A stretch of 64,000 nt of DNA from Pterobdella sp. o SKG-2022 (lineage: Eukaryota; Annelida; Clitellata; Hirudinida; Piscicolidae). The notes below the pieces were generated by a model, which was not told where the DNA came from, ran no database searches, and was given only the letters and a program-made list of their open reading frames with translations. The position numbers and the translations under genes were made by a program. Positions 37,701 to 49,343 of this stretch are shown in pieces. The DNA is taken from contig OZ038320.1 in NCBI GenBank assembly GCA_964035795.1, positions 25,050,118-25,114,117 on the forward strand, given 5' to 3'. How positions within the stretch are numbered: the first letter of the stretch is position 1; each line of letters starts with the position of its first letter.

Positions 37701-40700
37701 TCAGAATGGCAGATGATGTCACAATGTCAAATGGATTAACATATGCGTGCCCTTTTTCAGTTACATATCTTGACACAACAGTTTCTGATAATGTTTTTTT
37801 AAGGTTTATTACTGATGTTGAATCTTTAATTTCACTGAACATAACTACCGATGTGGATGCTGTTACTGTTTATAACGAAGGGTTAGATAGTTCATAAAAC
37901 ATTCAAAAATTATTTAATATTGAATTTTACAAAATGATTTTTTTTTGACTAAAGTTAGATAATACAGTTTTGTAAGACTTAGTGTAAAGCTTAGTGTAAT
38001 GTAACATTTGTAAGTACCGAAGTAATTGAAAATGTTACACTGTTGGCAAAAAAAGTAAATTATTATAATATCGTATCGTGTTTTAAAATTTTGCTAAATG
38101 AAGTATTATTTAAAAATCTTGAACCACTCTTTATCATGATAAAACAATAATTCAACATCATTCGACAGAGACAAGATCCCTATAACTGTGAACGTTTCGC
38201 ATAACAATGATTCTTTGAAGGAAGCAGTTACTTTTCAACTTGGCTTTTATCTCCCTCCCTACCTACAGCTTGACATAGCTTCTTTTACGTATAATTATAA
38301 CAACACTTACGTACCAGCACCTGCGGTTTATCCTGGAGTAACCTCTTTCTCAATAACGGTAAACACATCTTTATTGACAATACAATTTCTTATTCATTAC
38401 TGTTCATTTTTTTCAGATCACAAATCTGTATTTTACAGATCATGTAATGTTTCATTTTGAATTGGAATATTTGCCAGGAGTTTTTCCTGAAAAAACGTCT
38501 AAAACTGTGAAGATAGTATATGAAAGTAACATGGTTCTTCCAAATTCAAACAACAAAATTTATAGTACACCAATGGAAATCATAAGTTTCAATTTGGCTG
38601 CAGGAACATTTAGCTGTAAAATTAATTTTTTTTCAAACTTTTCAAAATAACGTTATTATATTATAAAATAAAAAGTGAATTCAACAATTTCAAATTTTCA
38701 CAGTATGCCCTAATGAGGTTGCTTTGGGAATGCAGTCTGGGCTCATAATGGATTGTCAAATATCTGGTTCTCCTGGAGAGAACGATTATGTTCTTGGGAG
38801 GCATGGAAGTACAGGTTTGTTATGAAAAAAATAAATTTCTTATATAATCTTTAAATCTGTTGAAACAGGCTGGAATCCAGGCGTGAGACAAGGTAACTAT
38901 GATAGGTACTTGAAAGTTCATTTCGGAGATGTAACAAGAGTCACAAAGATTGTCTTAACTCAACTGTCGACTGACAAAATGAATCAGTTCAGAATCGATT
39001 ACAGTCACGATGGGATCAAATGGATTGAAGGACAAATTGTATTATTGAGTTTTTTAATCAAAAATTAAAAACTTCTGTTGATATTATAAATACTAATATA
39101 TTTGATTAGTATCATGAAAATTCAAAGATACTCATAAGTGACAATAACATAACAGTTCACTGCTCTTAACACTGCAAACCCTACGAACTACGGAATTGAT
39201 GATCCTATTGATGCTACACACGCTCGAGTTTTCATTCTGTCAACGTTCACCCCTGATACTATTCCTATATTCACTATTGAGTTGTATGGATGCGTGATTT
39301 TTAACTATACTTCAAAAGGTTAAAACTGTTTATAAAATGATTTTCAGTGAATACATTTTTAGGTCACATTTTTTTCATTAAAAGGAAGATTAAATTATCA
39401 AAAGATTAAAAATCCATATCAAAATTAGTTAACATGTAGTTTATAAATTTATTGAAACGTTTCATTGTTAATTGTTTTGAAATAACTTCATAAAATGAGG
39501 CAATTTTTTATTTATTTTTTTTTATTTAAACTTACCTTTTCGAAAAACTTAACTCTGTTCTAAATCATTAGAATATTTACTAATATATTATTATTTTACA
39601 TGATATATGACAAAGTTTAATTTTTCAAAAATTTAAGTTTGAATAAAAAAGTATTTTAAAAATTTTTTTCATTTCATGAAGTTATTTTAAAACATTCAAA
39701 ACATGGTGTCTCTAAAGAACTATATTCCTTTCTTTAGTTCCATGCAACGTAAGGAACGGATTTCAGCCCCCGCCAAAACATCCTCGTAAACTATTTCAAA
39801 TTTTTGCTTTCATAACTTTTTCTATTTATCAAAAACTTAAATTTTTATGTTATGCATTTTAATTTTTGTAAAAAAAATTATTAAAAACCTACATGAATTT
39901 ATTATAACAATGCTTAACCTAATGAAGTTTTCAAGAAAAGAATGTTAGCTGAAGATGGGACCAAAGTCTACATTTGTGATATGATGCCAAAGTTGGTGGT
40001 TAATACGTTCAAAATTCCTGGAATACAACTGATCATGATTAATTTGGAAAAAACCTTTTTGCAGTTTACATGAAATGAAATGCTTTGCTTCGGAGGACGG
40101 CCAAACTTGGCAAGGTTTAGAAATATCAGTTTTGAAAATTTCATAAAATTAATAATAAATTGGATTTTTTGGAAAAGTTGAACTCATTAAGCAAATTTTT
40201 AGGGTTTTTTTCTTTAGTTCCATAAAAGGTATACTAGTTGCTCGGGACCTAATGATAGTTTTTAAAAGCTTCGTATTAAATATAGAGGAAAAAACAAAGT
40301 TTCAAATTTGATGAATTATTTGTGATAAAGATTAGCTTTTATAGAGTAAAAAAATTTTGATTAGTTAAGAACACCAAATGGAGGGCTGAAATATTAATGG
40401 CAAATCAATATAATAAAAAAAATAACTCAACTTTAGAAATAATTAGTGTAATAATAATTTCCATTAAAACCAATTCAAGTTTTGGATCCAAGTGTTTATA
40501 ACGTGCTGGGATATTGCATCAGCAAAAAAAGATTGTATGGTTTGCACAGGAACATGCAATCGTATGTAATGAGCTTGGACCGTGGAGTGGATTGGCTTTC
40601 TGTCTCGGAGAGTAGTTATTTAGCAGATTCTACTAACTCTGCTGATTTTCTTCCTGCTGTGGAGGTACCATGGAACAAAGACATTGCCACTACACCTGTC

Positions 40701-42602
40701 GTTGAAGGATCTTTTAGTGGTAAAAGAATTATTAGTACACTTTGATAATGCTAACTTAATCCGTTTGATAATGCTTATAAAACAATAACTAGCAGATTGT
40801 TTTTTATATTTTCATTATTTTATATTTTTTATAAGAGGTACTGTTTTTGAATGTAGGTTTTCTGCAGAACTTGTAGAAAGTGAAAACTTGCAGCTGTTTG
40901 TATTAATGACATATGCGGGTTTTGAGAGGTTTTCAGAAGCTTTATGAAAAAAGTGGTAAGCTCAGATTGATCATAAAAAGATTCTGTAAAGTTTTTGTTC
41001 AAAGAGCAAAACAACAAATTATGACGAAGATCGAGAAGACAGACTGATGGAACTGAAAATTTTAAGTGTTATATATGTGCAATTATCATTTGATAAAAAC
41101 ATAAAATAAAATTCTCATACAAGAATACTATGAATGAGCAATTTGAAAAAGCATTCAACTTGTTTGAAAAGAGATTTATAGCAAAAATTGAGAACAGAAC
41201 GTGGAAGCTGGATGCCGTTTATGTGCAATTGAGTTTAACTGGGACTTTGAATGACTGATGGCTTGTGCAGGGGATTGAAAATGTGCAAAATATCACAGTA
41301 TTCAGCTTTTCAGTACTTTTAATCTATAAGATGTTCCACAGAATGTAATTTCGATAGAAATAGCTTAGCAGAATAAAGAAAGCTTTGCAATAGTCCAGCT
41401 AGTAAAGAACATTTTCAATTTCTAGAAAAAAAATTTAAGTATTTGCTTGAAACGCAAAATATGAAAATTATAATCTTAAACACGGCAAATTTTTAAACAA
41501 GCAATGGTACGATTAGAATTTAGAATGAAAGGAAGATCCATAGATAATGCATAGCCCTAGATAAAAAGCAGACAGGCTCTTAAAAGTGTAGTGTCGTAGA
41601 GTTTTATCAAGAGTAAACAACTATATTTAGAGTATAGCAAAAATTTCAGCAAATATAATTTTTTTTTGGCTTTTAAACATTTATCTGTTTTGGTAGATCA
41701 AAACTTTTAGAGCCGAAAAACCGTTTGGCATACTTGCAAGGGTAGGTTCAGTGTTGAGAGTCCAGTGAAACATGGCTTTGTTTGCAAGTTGTTAGTATTG
41801 GACTAGTAACCTTTTGAAATGAGTTGATAGTTTTTTGAAAACATTGAGTGAATTAAAAATGTCAGATACAAAACTACGGGGTGGCATGAGTTTCAATAGT
41901 TGATACCAAATGCTTTGAAGGCAGCGAAAGAGTTTATCAAATCAGAGAACAAGAAACTATTATAGAAGTTATCGTTTATTTTTTCATAAAACAGTAAAGA
42001 TATTGGAATAAAAATAACAACCAGAACAAAATCGTAAATACATTGTGGGGCATGGCAACCAGCTGTATGTGTGGTTTATTGTATTGAGGAATTTGTCCTT
42101 GAGGGCTTGGGAAATGTGGAAGAATGGTTCATAGATAAATGCAAGGTTTTCTTGAAGACAACTTATCAAACTTTGTAATAAAAACGTAAATTTATACGTC
42201 GAAAGTTGCATTAAGACATAATTAATGGTATAGCTATAGGTCTTTTGCTGGGGTTAAAAATCTATGTTTTAAACCAACGCGATGGAAAATTGAGAATGTT
42301 TACGAGGAATGAAGTATTTTTAAAAAAAGATCACACTAGCGTGAAGTAATTTTGAAAAAATTATTTCATAGAAAAAAGTTTATGGTGTTGGAATTATTAG
42401 CTAAAAATAATGAGAAACAATTAATGGAAATGTAACTCATTATAATAAATACAAAGTTCATATCTGAAATATATATCAATTACTGAAAATCATATTCATA
42501 ATTATGTCAATATTCTCTGCATACATAATTGCAGGAAAGTTTGACGGAGTGTATTTCAACGACATAAAAGTGGCAAACTGGATGGATTGTTGCTCTGTAT
42601 AA
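25712..42602 (+). CDS. Large secreted multidomain protein: EGF-like, cadherin-like, ~8 novel tandem modules, F5/8 type C, Asp-box-like C-terminus
   Basis: Thirty-one exons join in frame to 5457 nt, 1818 residues: 25712-25778, 25921-25969, 29979-30064, 30511-30953, 31063-31338, 31495-31615, 31728-31822, 31935-32235, 32286-32491, 32585-33064, 33148-33410, 33478-33742, 34905-35187, 35244-35440, 35580-35726, 35836-35951, 36027-36111, 36288-36455, 36580-36762, 37047-37170, 37638-37881, 38169-38358, 38417-38615, 38704-38814, 38869-39038, 39156-39318, 39738-39748, 39936-39991, 40065-40114, 40480-40719, 42535-42602. Residues 1-22 form a signal peptide ending SVSSA. Residues 23-67 are Cys-rich and EGF-like (CTEEGFCQCGPCWTGRSC). 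About 70-190 is a cadherin-like repeat (EIGSVIYVLEAIDND, FFKLDKLTGEVSLAK). Residues 215-1529 are tandem modules with many N-glycosylation sequons. About 1530-1677 is F5/8 type C (ALGMQSGLIMDCQI to FTIELYGC). Residues 1678-1818 carry SEDGQTW and SLDRGVDW. No membrane segment was seen, so it is probably an extracellular matrix or surface-coat protein. Exons 9, 27 and 28 have alternative boundaries. I do not recognise the full architecture. Confidence 0.82.
27102..29004 (-). pseudogene. piggyBac transposase (PGBD-like), disrupted
   Basis: Minus-strand pieces in order: 29004-28819, an acidic N-terminus (SECLNSDEEEIVKE); a shifted stretch about 28800-28400 including RWGKTQVFDRNTNTLNF; 28396-27980 with the catalytic-type AIDESIIPYYGKHG followed by LYDLFFDRFF; then, after the nested insertion, FTSLPLLNKLTKLG and 27620-27312 with YNSYMGEVDRFDKN; and 27284-27102, a C-terminal Cys/His finger (CSHCKKHTKIRCKTC, HIKCWYGFH). 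Order and motifs match DDE_Tnp_1_7 transposases. Stops and frameshifts interrupt the N-terminal half and the finger junction, so the enzyme is dead. Confidence 0.9.
27828..27999. mobile_element. 172-bp fold-back element nested in the piggyBac transposase
   Basis: Two arms of about 60 bp are near-perfect inverted copies: ACAAACACTAAGGTTTAT to CGAAGCTTTTCGTAA on the left, and its complement ending in CCTTAGTGTTTGTTTCTATT on the right. A short loop (ACTAGATAATGTAAGATACT) lies between. The insertion is flanked by the 9-bp direct repeat TAAAGAATC at 27819-27827 and 28000-28008. Conceptually removing the element plus one repeat makes the transposase frame continuous across the site, which supports the boundaries. 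It has no coding capacity and its class is unknown. Confidence 0.85.
30131..30304 (+). mobile_element. tRNA-derived SINE
   Basis: The head resembles a tRNA gene: A-box-like TAGCTCAATGGTTGAG, an anticodon arm TTAGA-CTAATTA-TCTAA and a B-box-like GGGTTTGATCCC. The T-arm and acceptor stem do not fold properly, so it is not a functional tRNA. The body continues with AGCACCTGTTCCACAGTG and CGCTACATTAAATTTTC, and the tail AGCGCTTTATAAATACC ends in ATTACATTACATT repeats, as in other invertebrate SINEs. It lies in the intron 30065-30510 of the large secreted-protein gene. A diverged relative is at about 55497-55605. Confidence 0.85.
31063..38615 (+). repeat. Exon block encoding ~8 tandem extracellular modules
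   Basis: Module boundaries inferred from recurring motifs fall at residues about 215, 379, 548, 708, 884, 1044 and 1216, then a stretch of about 313 residues that fits two more modules. Six modules share, in order, a Cys, a GxNxPC-like segment (GENFPC, GQNFPC, GKNVPC, GKHYEC), an A-x-[LIV]-x-[FL]-G-x-[VI]-x-N segment (AVFNFGTVSN, ARILLDFGNVIN, AVLDLGFITH), and a final beta-rich part ending in FTV, FTI or similar. These resemble Ig-like beta-sandwiches in general, but I cannot assign a family. Confidence 0.75.
33743..34904 (+). other. 1.16-kb intron of the large secreted-protein gene
   Basis: This intron sits exactly at the module 4/module 5 boundary in phase 0. It is AT-rich and shows no additional exon with the module motifs. 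Confidence 0.7.
38704..39318 (+). other. F5/8 type C (discoidin) domain exons
   Basis: Three exons (38704-38814, 38869-39038, 39156-39318) encode a domain starting at LCPNEVALGMQSGLIMDCQI and closing at TIELYGC. Family landmarks seen include the paired terminal Cys, GWNPGVRQGNYDRYLKVHFG, TKIVLTQLSTD, FRIDYSHDGIKW and the N-P-x-x-Y-x-x-x-D-P segment. In this superfamily such domains bind glycans, lipids or matrix proteins; the ligand here is unknown. Confidence 0.9.
40720..42534 (+). other. Last intron of the large secreted-protein gene (1.8 kb)
   Basis: The intron precedes the final 68-nt exon, which encodes GKFDGVYFNDIKVANWM and DCCSV before the stop. It is less T-rich than most introns here and reads purine-rich on the plus strand in parts. 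No exon with recognisable motifs was found inside it. Confidence 0.6.
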
Positions 42603-43140
42603 ACTTGGAGAATGATTTTCCATTTAACACGCATCAATAGATACTAATGTTGAGCACATTTTTTAAAATTATTTTGCAATAGGGATATTGGTGTAATTTT
42701 GTTTAGGAACTGTTGAATTTCTTATTTATTAATTTATCTTTACAAAACATTTATGTTCATTTTAAGCATTGACTCACATTATAAACTTCCTCTTCTTGTC
42801 GTTTCGAGTTAAAATGAAATTTTCAAGTCCAAAATAAATCTTCTTCATAACTTTTGAAAATAATTTTTATATACTGAAAATTTATTTAAAAAATACTTTT
42901 TTGAATTCCCTCAATTTTTGAGTCGTTTGTATTCAATATCTTTGGTTCAAAAGGAGTTCTCACCTGTATTGAAATCAAAACAAACTTGACTCGTTGCTTA
43001 TACAACTCGATACGGTTAGAAAAGATTTATAATATGTAAACGTTAACAATAGTTTTTCAAAACTACAACTAATTTAATGCTATTCGCGTAGTTCATTTCA
43101 CCTATTTATTTTATCTCAACTATTCATAACTTTTGCACAG

Positions 43141-44344
43141 ATGCGGGACTTAATGAAACGTTCGACATGGGACCAACCCTACCAAGTCTACACATGGCTT
43201 TCGTTCTTATGGCTTTTAATCGCTAGTGTGGTTTTTTTGGCAGCGTTTGGGGGTCCGACATGGTGGGTTGAGTATTACCCCAGACCCGATGGATTAATTG
43301 CAATCGAAGCCAGATCAATGGGTTTGTTCAGAATGTGTATCAGAGGAGATTGTATCGTTGACCTCACCAACAGACTTCTCGTGGCCAAATTTGTTCCACA
43401 AGGTTAGGAATATCTATTTCTAGATAACTGTAAAAGTGTTAATTAGCTTTGTATGAAATCAATTTAAATTGAAGACCTTAATTAATTGTACTACACAAAG
43501 CTTTTTGTAAGTCGTTACAAGCTTAATCGCAGTTAGCAACGTTTTTAATTTGGAAACTTCACTTGCTAATGTGAATTCGACTTAGTGAAAAGTTTCGTGC
43601 TTTTCAGTTAAATTTTCAATTGGATTTTTAACCATGTAACAGTTTTCAACATTTGATGCCTCAAAATGTCTTTAAAAAACACCATTTTTTAAGTTCAAAA
43701 TGAAAAAAAAAGCTTCAAACAATTTTTTGCAGAATACAAAGAAGTTTCATTATCAGCTCTACCTTGCAGTCAATGGCTTATGAGTTTCAGTTTATTCTTC
43801 ATCATTATAATTTACATAGCATACATAGCTTTCTTGGTTGGGGGAGAGACTTACTTCACTCAAGTTATTCTACAGTTTCTTGTCTGTGAGTACATTAATT
43901 AGTGTATATTCAAATAATTCGAGAAATTTTTAAATTATGGTTGTTAAACCTTCAGAAAACGTCTGCTTTTTTAGTTAGGTAATATTAATGCTAGTTTAAT
44001 CTTGAATTCAAAGTTAGTATATAATACGAGCCTAAAATAGTCATTGAAAAACACGAAATAAGTTTTTAAAAAATCAATAAAATAAACCTAAAAATATTTC
44101 AATGAACTGCCAAACAGCTCTCTTGATCCTTATCTCAGTGGCAGTCTATGGAGCCAACTTTAGAGGACCCACCCTTGGTCTACCATTCGGCTGGTCTTAT
44201 TGGTTCGCAGTGGTTGCTTGTTTCCTCTTTTTATCCAATGCCATTTTCATGTTGTTTGTCACCATATCTGTGAGACGCAAGCGAAGGATGTCACCGATGA
44301 AGTTGTATGTGTTGAAGGATTCAGAAAAAAAACCTCTCTCGTAA
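43141..44344 (+). CDS. Claudin-superfamily four-transmembrane protein
   Basis: Exons 43141-43402, 43733-43885 and 44118-44344 total 642 nt, 213 residues, all in frame with GT-AG junctions. Four hydrophobic segments are visible: WLSFLWLLIASVVFLAAFGG, WLMSFSLFFIIIIYIAYIAF, a third from VILQFLVC through LLILISVAVYGA, and WFAVVACFLFLSNAIFMLF. The first extracellular loop has GPTWW and GLFRMCIRGDC, fitting the W / G-L-x-x-C-x(n)-C pattern of PMP22/claudin/Clc-like proteins. The short tail is basic then Ser/Lys-rich. Proteins of this group act at cell junctions or as membrane-protein auxiliaries; the exact subfamily is not clear. The ATG directly follows an acceptor (ACTTTTGCACAG), so an upstream non-coding exon or a trans-spliced leader is likely. 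It begins 538 bp after the preceding gene's stop, on the same strand. Confidence 0.82.
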
Positions 44345-47300
44345 AAAACTTGAACTTGAGAAATTTTATTGAAATGAAACTAATAGTTTGGTTTTTGAAT
44401 GGATTGAAGAACATTTTATACGTGAAAATCAGAGTTATAGTTTTTTTAATTAAATGAAGTGTTTTTTCAAAGCTTTTGCTGAAATTATTTATTTGATTTA
44501 TTCGTTCAATTCATAAGAAGAAATTCATAATGTCTATCACTAACTTCATGTTCAGAGTTCTAAAAGGCCTTTAGGATATTGTCCTTTATACAAGATTTAG
44601 TTACAAACATAACAAGCTTGTTTAAATTTTAACGATCTTTAATCACTGTTTGTACACCGTTATTTTCGATATATATTTTTTAAGTCTTTCGCCCCCAGTT
44701 ACATTTGGTTACGTAAACCACTATTATTATTATTGTTGTTTCAATTAAATCAAATATTACTTTCAGAATATATAAATCAAATTTAAAACATATTTTATGG
44801 AATTATGAGAAATTTCATTTAAAAGCTAACAAGTTTCAATGATATGATATTGAAATACTTTTTTTTTTACGTTTTTAATATTGTAAAGAATGAGAAAAAG
44901 CTAATCCAAATAAATTCCATTAAAACTTAAATTTCATATACTTAATTTATCTTTTATACTTTTTAAAAAAGATAATGTTAGCTTTAAAATATTCTTTAAA
45001 TTATTTTTCGGGTTACAATGATATTCATTCATATAGTCGTTTACTTAGAAAGAATTTTTTAAATTATTAAATTTATTAACAAACTTCGAAATTCATTACC
45101 TAACGCGTTTACAGAAAACAAGAGATTTAGATGTGAAGAATATATTTTACCGTTTAATATGGGTTTTTTAATTCAAATCGTATGAAACTTGCGATAAATA
45201 CTCCAATTTCAATAAGCCTACTATAGACTCAGTCTCGAGAGGGAGTCACAGAGAATCTGGAAAAACTTTTCTATGGTTTGAAAGCTTTTGCAATAGCTTA
45301 TAAAAGAAAAATGGTGTGTTGAAATACAATTCTAAATTCATTTTCACTTTTTTTTTTAATCATGAAAATTTATTAATGTTTCAATCTTTTCTTGGGACAA
45401 AGCTTTTCGATATATTTTTTTCATCATGATAACGTATTATTTGTAATTACTTGTCTCATGACCACAAAAATTCATACTTCTGGATCACTTTATAAGAGCA
45501 TATGAACAACTCCATTGGATAATCTAAATGCTAGTTTGAGTTAGAATGCTGAATGTTGAATTGAAAGAATGTAAAGGTTAATTGAGATGTGAAGTGTAAG
45601 AGACTCCATGGGATGTTGAGTCGTAGTTTTGACGTTGGAGGCTCAACAGTATTGAATCCAAAGTTTCCATATGTTTAGTTCTTTTAAAACTGAGAATATT
45701 TGAAAATAATTAATTTGCTAAGTTAGTTTTTGGAATTTTTATCTTTTAAACAAAACTTATAAAAATTTAATTTGAAAAGTTAATAATTTATTCGACGTCA
45801 CAGAATATTCATGTTTCTTCAAAAAATATAATGAAGTTAGCATTTGATGTGATTTTTTTTATCTTGGCAAGTTTTTTTCTTAAAAATCTAAAAAAATATG
45901 TAATGTTAACTTATTAATGCTAACTTATTCAACATAGTTTCAGGATTTGTTTCTCATAAATGTTTAATGTGAACACACTTGTTTTATTTAGTCTAAACTT
46001 CAGAATCTTCTTTAGTTTTAGTCTCATTTTTATAGTATAAATTAAGAACATAAACTATTCGTATCATCAAGTTTTTAAGTTTTGGTCTTGAGATGTATTT
46101 TTGCTTATAAAGAGCTCTTCATAGAAATCTAGTCCTATGAGAGTAAACTAGTTAAACAGTCAGTGTGAGACTTTTCCAAAAAAAAAGCTTGACAATATAA
46201 TTTGAGTAACTGAAAAAGATTACTGGAGAACCAAAAAAAGGCTTTCAGATTTTTATTCTGAAAGGGTAGCAGCTCCCCCAGCTTGCAGGCTCGAAGGCTA
46301 GGGTGCTGAGTAAGTGCTTTTTAATGTCATGCCTATGACATGAACATTTTGATTACATTGACTTTTATTAACCATATAAAACTTGAAAATTTGTTTCAAA
46401 CTTAACAGTAGAAAATTTTAATAATAGTTTTGAATATAGAAAAGGATTTCGTTAAAATTGTTTTCACACTTAAAACTGATGGAGTTTGGTCTAAATATAG
46501 AACCTTAAATAAGATACAACACACAATCCGTTAACTTCAGTACATTTGATCGAAAGGATATTTCAACTTCAATTATGTGTTAACCAAAAGAGGTGGTATG
46601 AAACTCATTAATTTCTATTAGTATATAATATACAAATGGAAAATAAATTTCTGCTGGAATAATTTCATGCCAAAACCAAAAACAGTTTTCACTAATAAGT
46701 AAATCCGTTTCATATTTCACTTTTGAAGATTAAATCTGGCATTTTTTCAGAAATATTCAAAAGAAACTGGAAACTTTCAGTTATTTTGAAGTATTAACAT
46801 TCAAATTATAGCATTGTAATGTTTTTTATTGTTTAAGAATAAAAACTTCACCATATCGATTATTACTCTCATTATTATTATTAACATAAGACGCCTCTCG
46901 TTAAAGATTAAACAAGGTTTTGTTAAAAATGTATTATGATGCAAAAAATACTTTGGCTAATTATTTTATACTATAACTTTGAAAATTAGATTTATAAAAC
47001 GAAATTCAAAAAAATTTTTTAACGATATTCAAGTTATTGAAAGCTTGCTTTTCACAAATTCTACAAAGCCTTATGTTCTTTTCAACGTATCGCCTTTTTT
47101 ATTGTTCTGTTGGACCTAATCGGGGTTCCTCGATGTAAAGACTTTCATAAAATTTTTCTAAGAATATGTATTTAGTTTATTTCTTCAATTATTCAATAAT
47201 AAAATAAACTAAAAACTGCAAATTATTTAAACACAAAACGTAATGTTATTGAGTACAAAGATTTTCGTTAACAAAGTAACATTATAATGTACGTTAAATT

Positions 47301-49343
47301 TCAAAGACCTGAAAACATACTGAGTTTTTCAAGTTGTTTTCATTAATTCTTATTTATCATATATTATATTTCGATTGAGATTTTTACTTGTTGTCATTTT
47401 ATATAAATGATGAACCATGTTGATGCAAACACAATAAAAAGAAAATACATTTGAGAAAAATCAAATCATTGTTATGTGGGGCTTGGTGATCAAATGCATT
47501 TTTGAACCTATTTATATCAGTTGTGCTAACACGATTAAGAGATTAATAAGGATGGTAAAATTGCAAATTTCACATGTTGAATCTGTCACATAGTTGAAAG
47601 CAAACTGATGTAAGCTGTCTCATTGCTGACAAAAAAATCTTTAATGCTAACAGATTTCTAAGATTCATATTAGTTGAATTGTTGATGACATAAACTAAGC
47701 AGCCAAATTAGTTGAGAAAACAAGAGGCTGCGTAATACCGAAAGAAATAGAACGGTTTACGTTGAATTTAATTTGTGCTCGTTTGTAATTGTTATTTTTT
47801 TTGCTGGGTAAGAAAGTTCGCATTTATTTAAACTCGAAAGGTCCAATTTTAAATGTTTATTTCCAATTTAAAGCTGAAATATTAATACATAAAAAATTTA
47901 ATTTGTTCCAAATTATTCAAAATAAAATTAAATAATTTTATTAATCTTTAGAATATTATATTTTAAATTTATTTCAAATTTATATCACATTAACGAGACA
48001 TAGCGGAAGTATTGAGAAAAATAACAATGAAGAAAGTACTTATCAGCAAACAAACAATTTTTTTAATTTTCAACTCTTCTGTACTTTATTAATATGGAAC
48101 CTTCTGTTGAATTTTCATTCAGAGAAAAGCTTCATTACTTTAACGTTAAAGCATAAACTGCGTTTGAAAGAGTATTTCAAAAGAAACTCAACCCATTAAT
48201 TATAGCTTTGACTGATTTTTCTGCATACAATTTATTTAAAAATTTGAAGCTATGTTTGAAAGTATCCTGACATTTATTTTCTTTTCAGTAGCCACTTCAC
48301 GCCCGTGTACTGAAATTTTTTCCAACTTATGCGGACTTTGAAACTTATTTTGAATTTATGGCAATTCTTGTAGCTTTTTATACAATAAAAAAGACTGAAT
48401 AAAATTATTCGACAATTTGAATGCAAAAAAGTTGAATTTTATAGCATGATTTATGATATAAGGGTTTTTCTAAGTAAAATGAAAAATGAAAAATTGAAAA
48501 AACCAATTAGTTTCCTTTCATGAGGTGAAATATCTTGAAAAAAGACAGGTGAGAAACGAGTTTCTTGTTGAAAAAACAAACAAAAAATAAAATTGAATAT
48601 TGTCACTTTTTGCATGATAAATCTAAACATGGAAAATTAATAGTAAGGCTAACTCAATTTTCAACGTCATGCTAGAGTGGTTGTCTTGGCTGGGGTAAAA
48701 ATGTCAATTGTTTGAATGTCTAAATTAGGTAGGCCAAAAACAAAGAAAAAATGATTGAGACATTAAAACTAGCAAAAATCTTATATATTATATAACACCT
48801 TGTGGTAGCATTTTGCAATACATCAGTCAAACTTGGAGAAATGTCGCCTAAAGTAGGCGCAAAAAGACCCTCTCAAAAGCTTTTTAGAGCCATATAAAAA
48901 TCTTAATAAAAATTTTTTATCTCATGTTCTCATGGCCAGTATTTAATAGGGTCTTATGAAAAGGCTAGCTTACATTATCAAGTAAAGATCATTTGATAAT
49001 TTAAGCTAGCCTTACGAAAAGCTTTGTGTCATTTAATAAATACTTTGTACTTATTATCCTTGCTTTTAGCTTCAAGCTATTGTACTTCACCACGAAATAT
49101 ATAGACACCAATTATTAAATCACTCGTCTGCATTGCACATAAAAAGTGTTAATGAATTCCAAATTATTTCTTCAAAGTATTATTTGAGAAATCAGCTTAA
49201 ATTTTTGATGAGTTGAATCTCATCATACTTTCTTAGCTATGGAAAGTCAAGTTATGAAGAAGCATTATGTGTCTCAAAAGCAAGCATCATATAATAATTT
49301 GTAATGGTCCTATAGTTACATAGGAATACAAACTAGACCTTTT
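44345..49343. other. Gene-poor AT-rich region
   Basis: Five kilobases without an exon I can support. There is a short ATT/TTG simple tract near 44730-44750 and a fold-back element at about 48958-49062. The segment 46255-46315 is locally GC-richer but has no open frame of note. Confidence 0.6.
48958..49062. mobile_element. Fold-back element related to the short interspersed family
   Basis: A stem of 23 bp (AAGGCTAGCTTACATTATCA against its complement after the spacer AAAGATC, two mismatches) is followed by CTTACGAAAAGCTTTGTGT and TTTAATAAATACTTTG, matching the family seen at 10710-10790 and 27828-27999. Limits are approximate and no flanking duplication was established. Confidence 0.6.
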
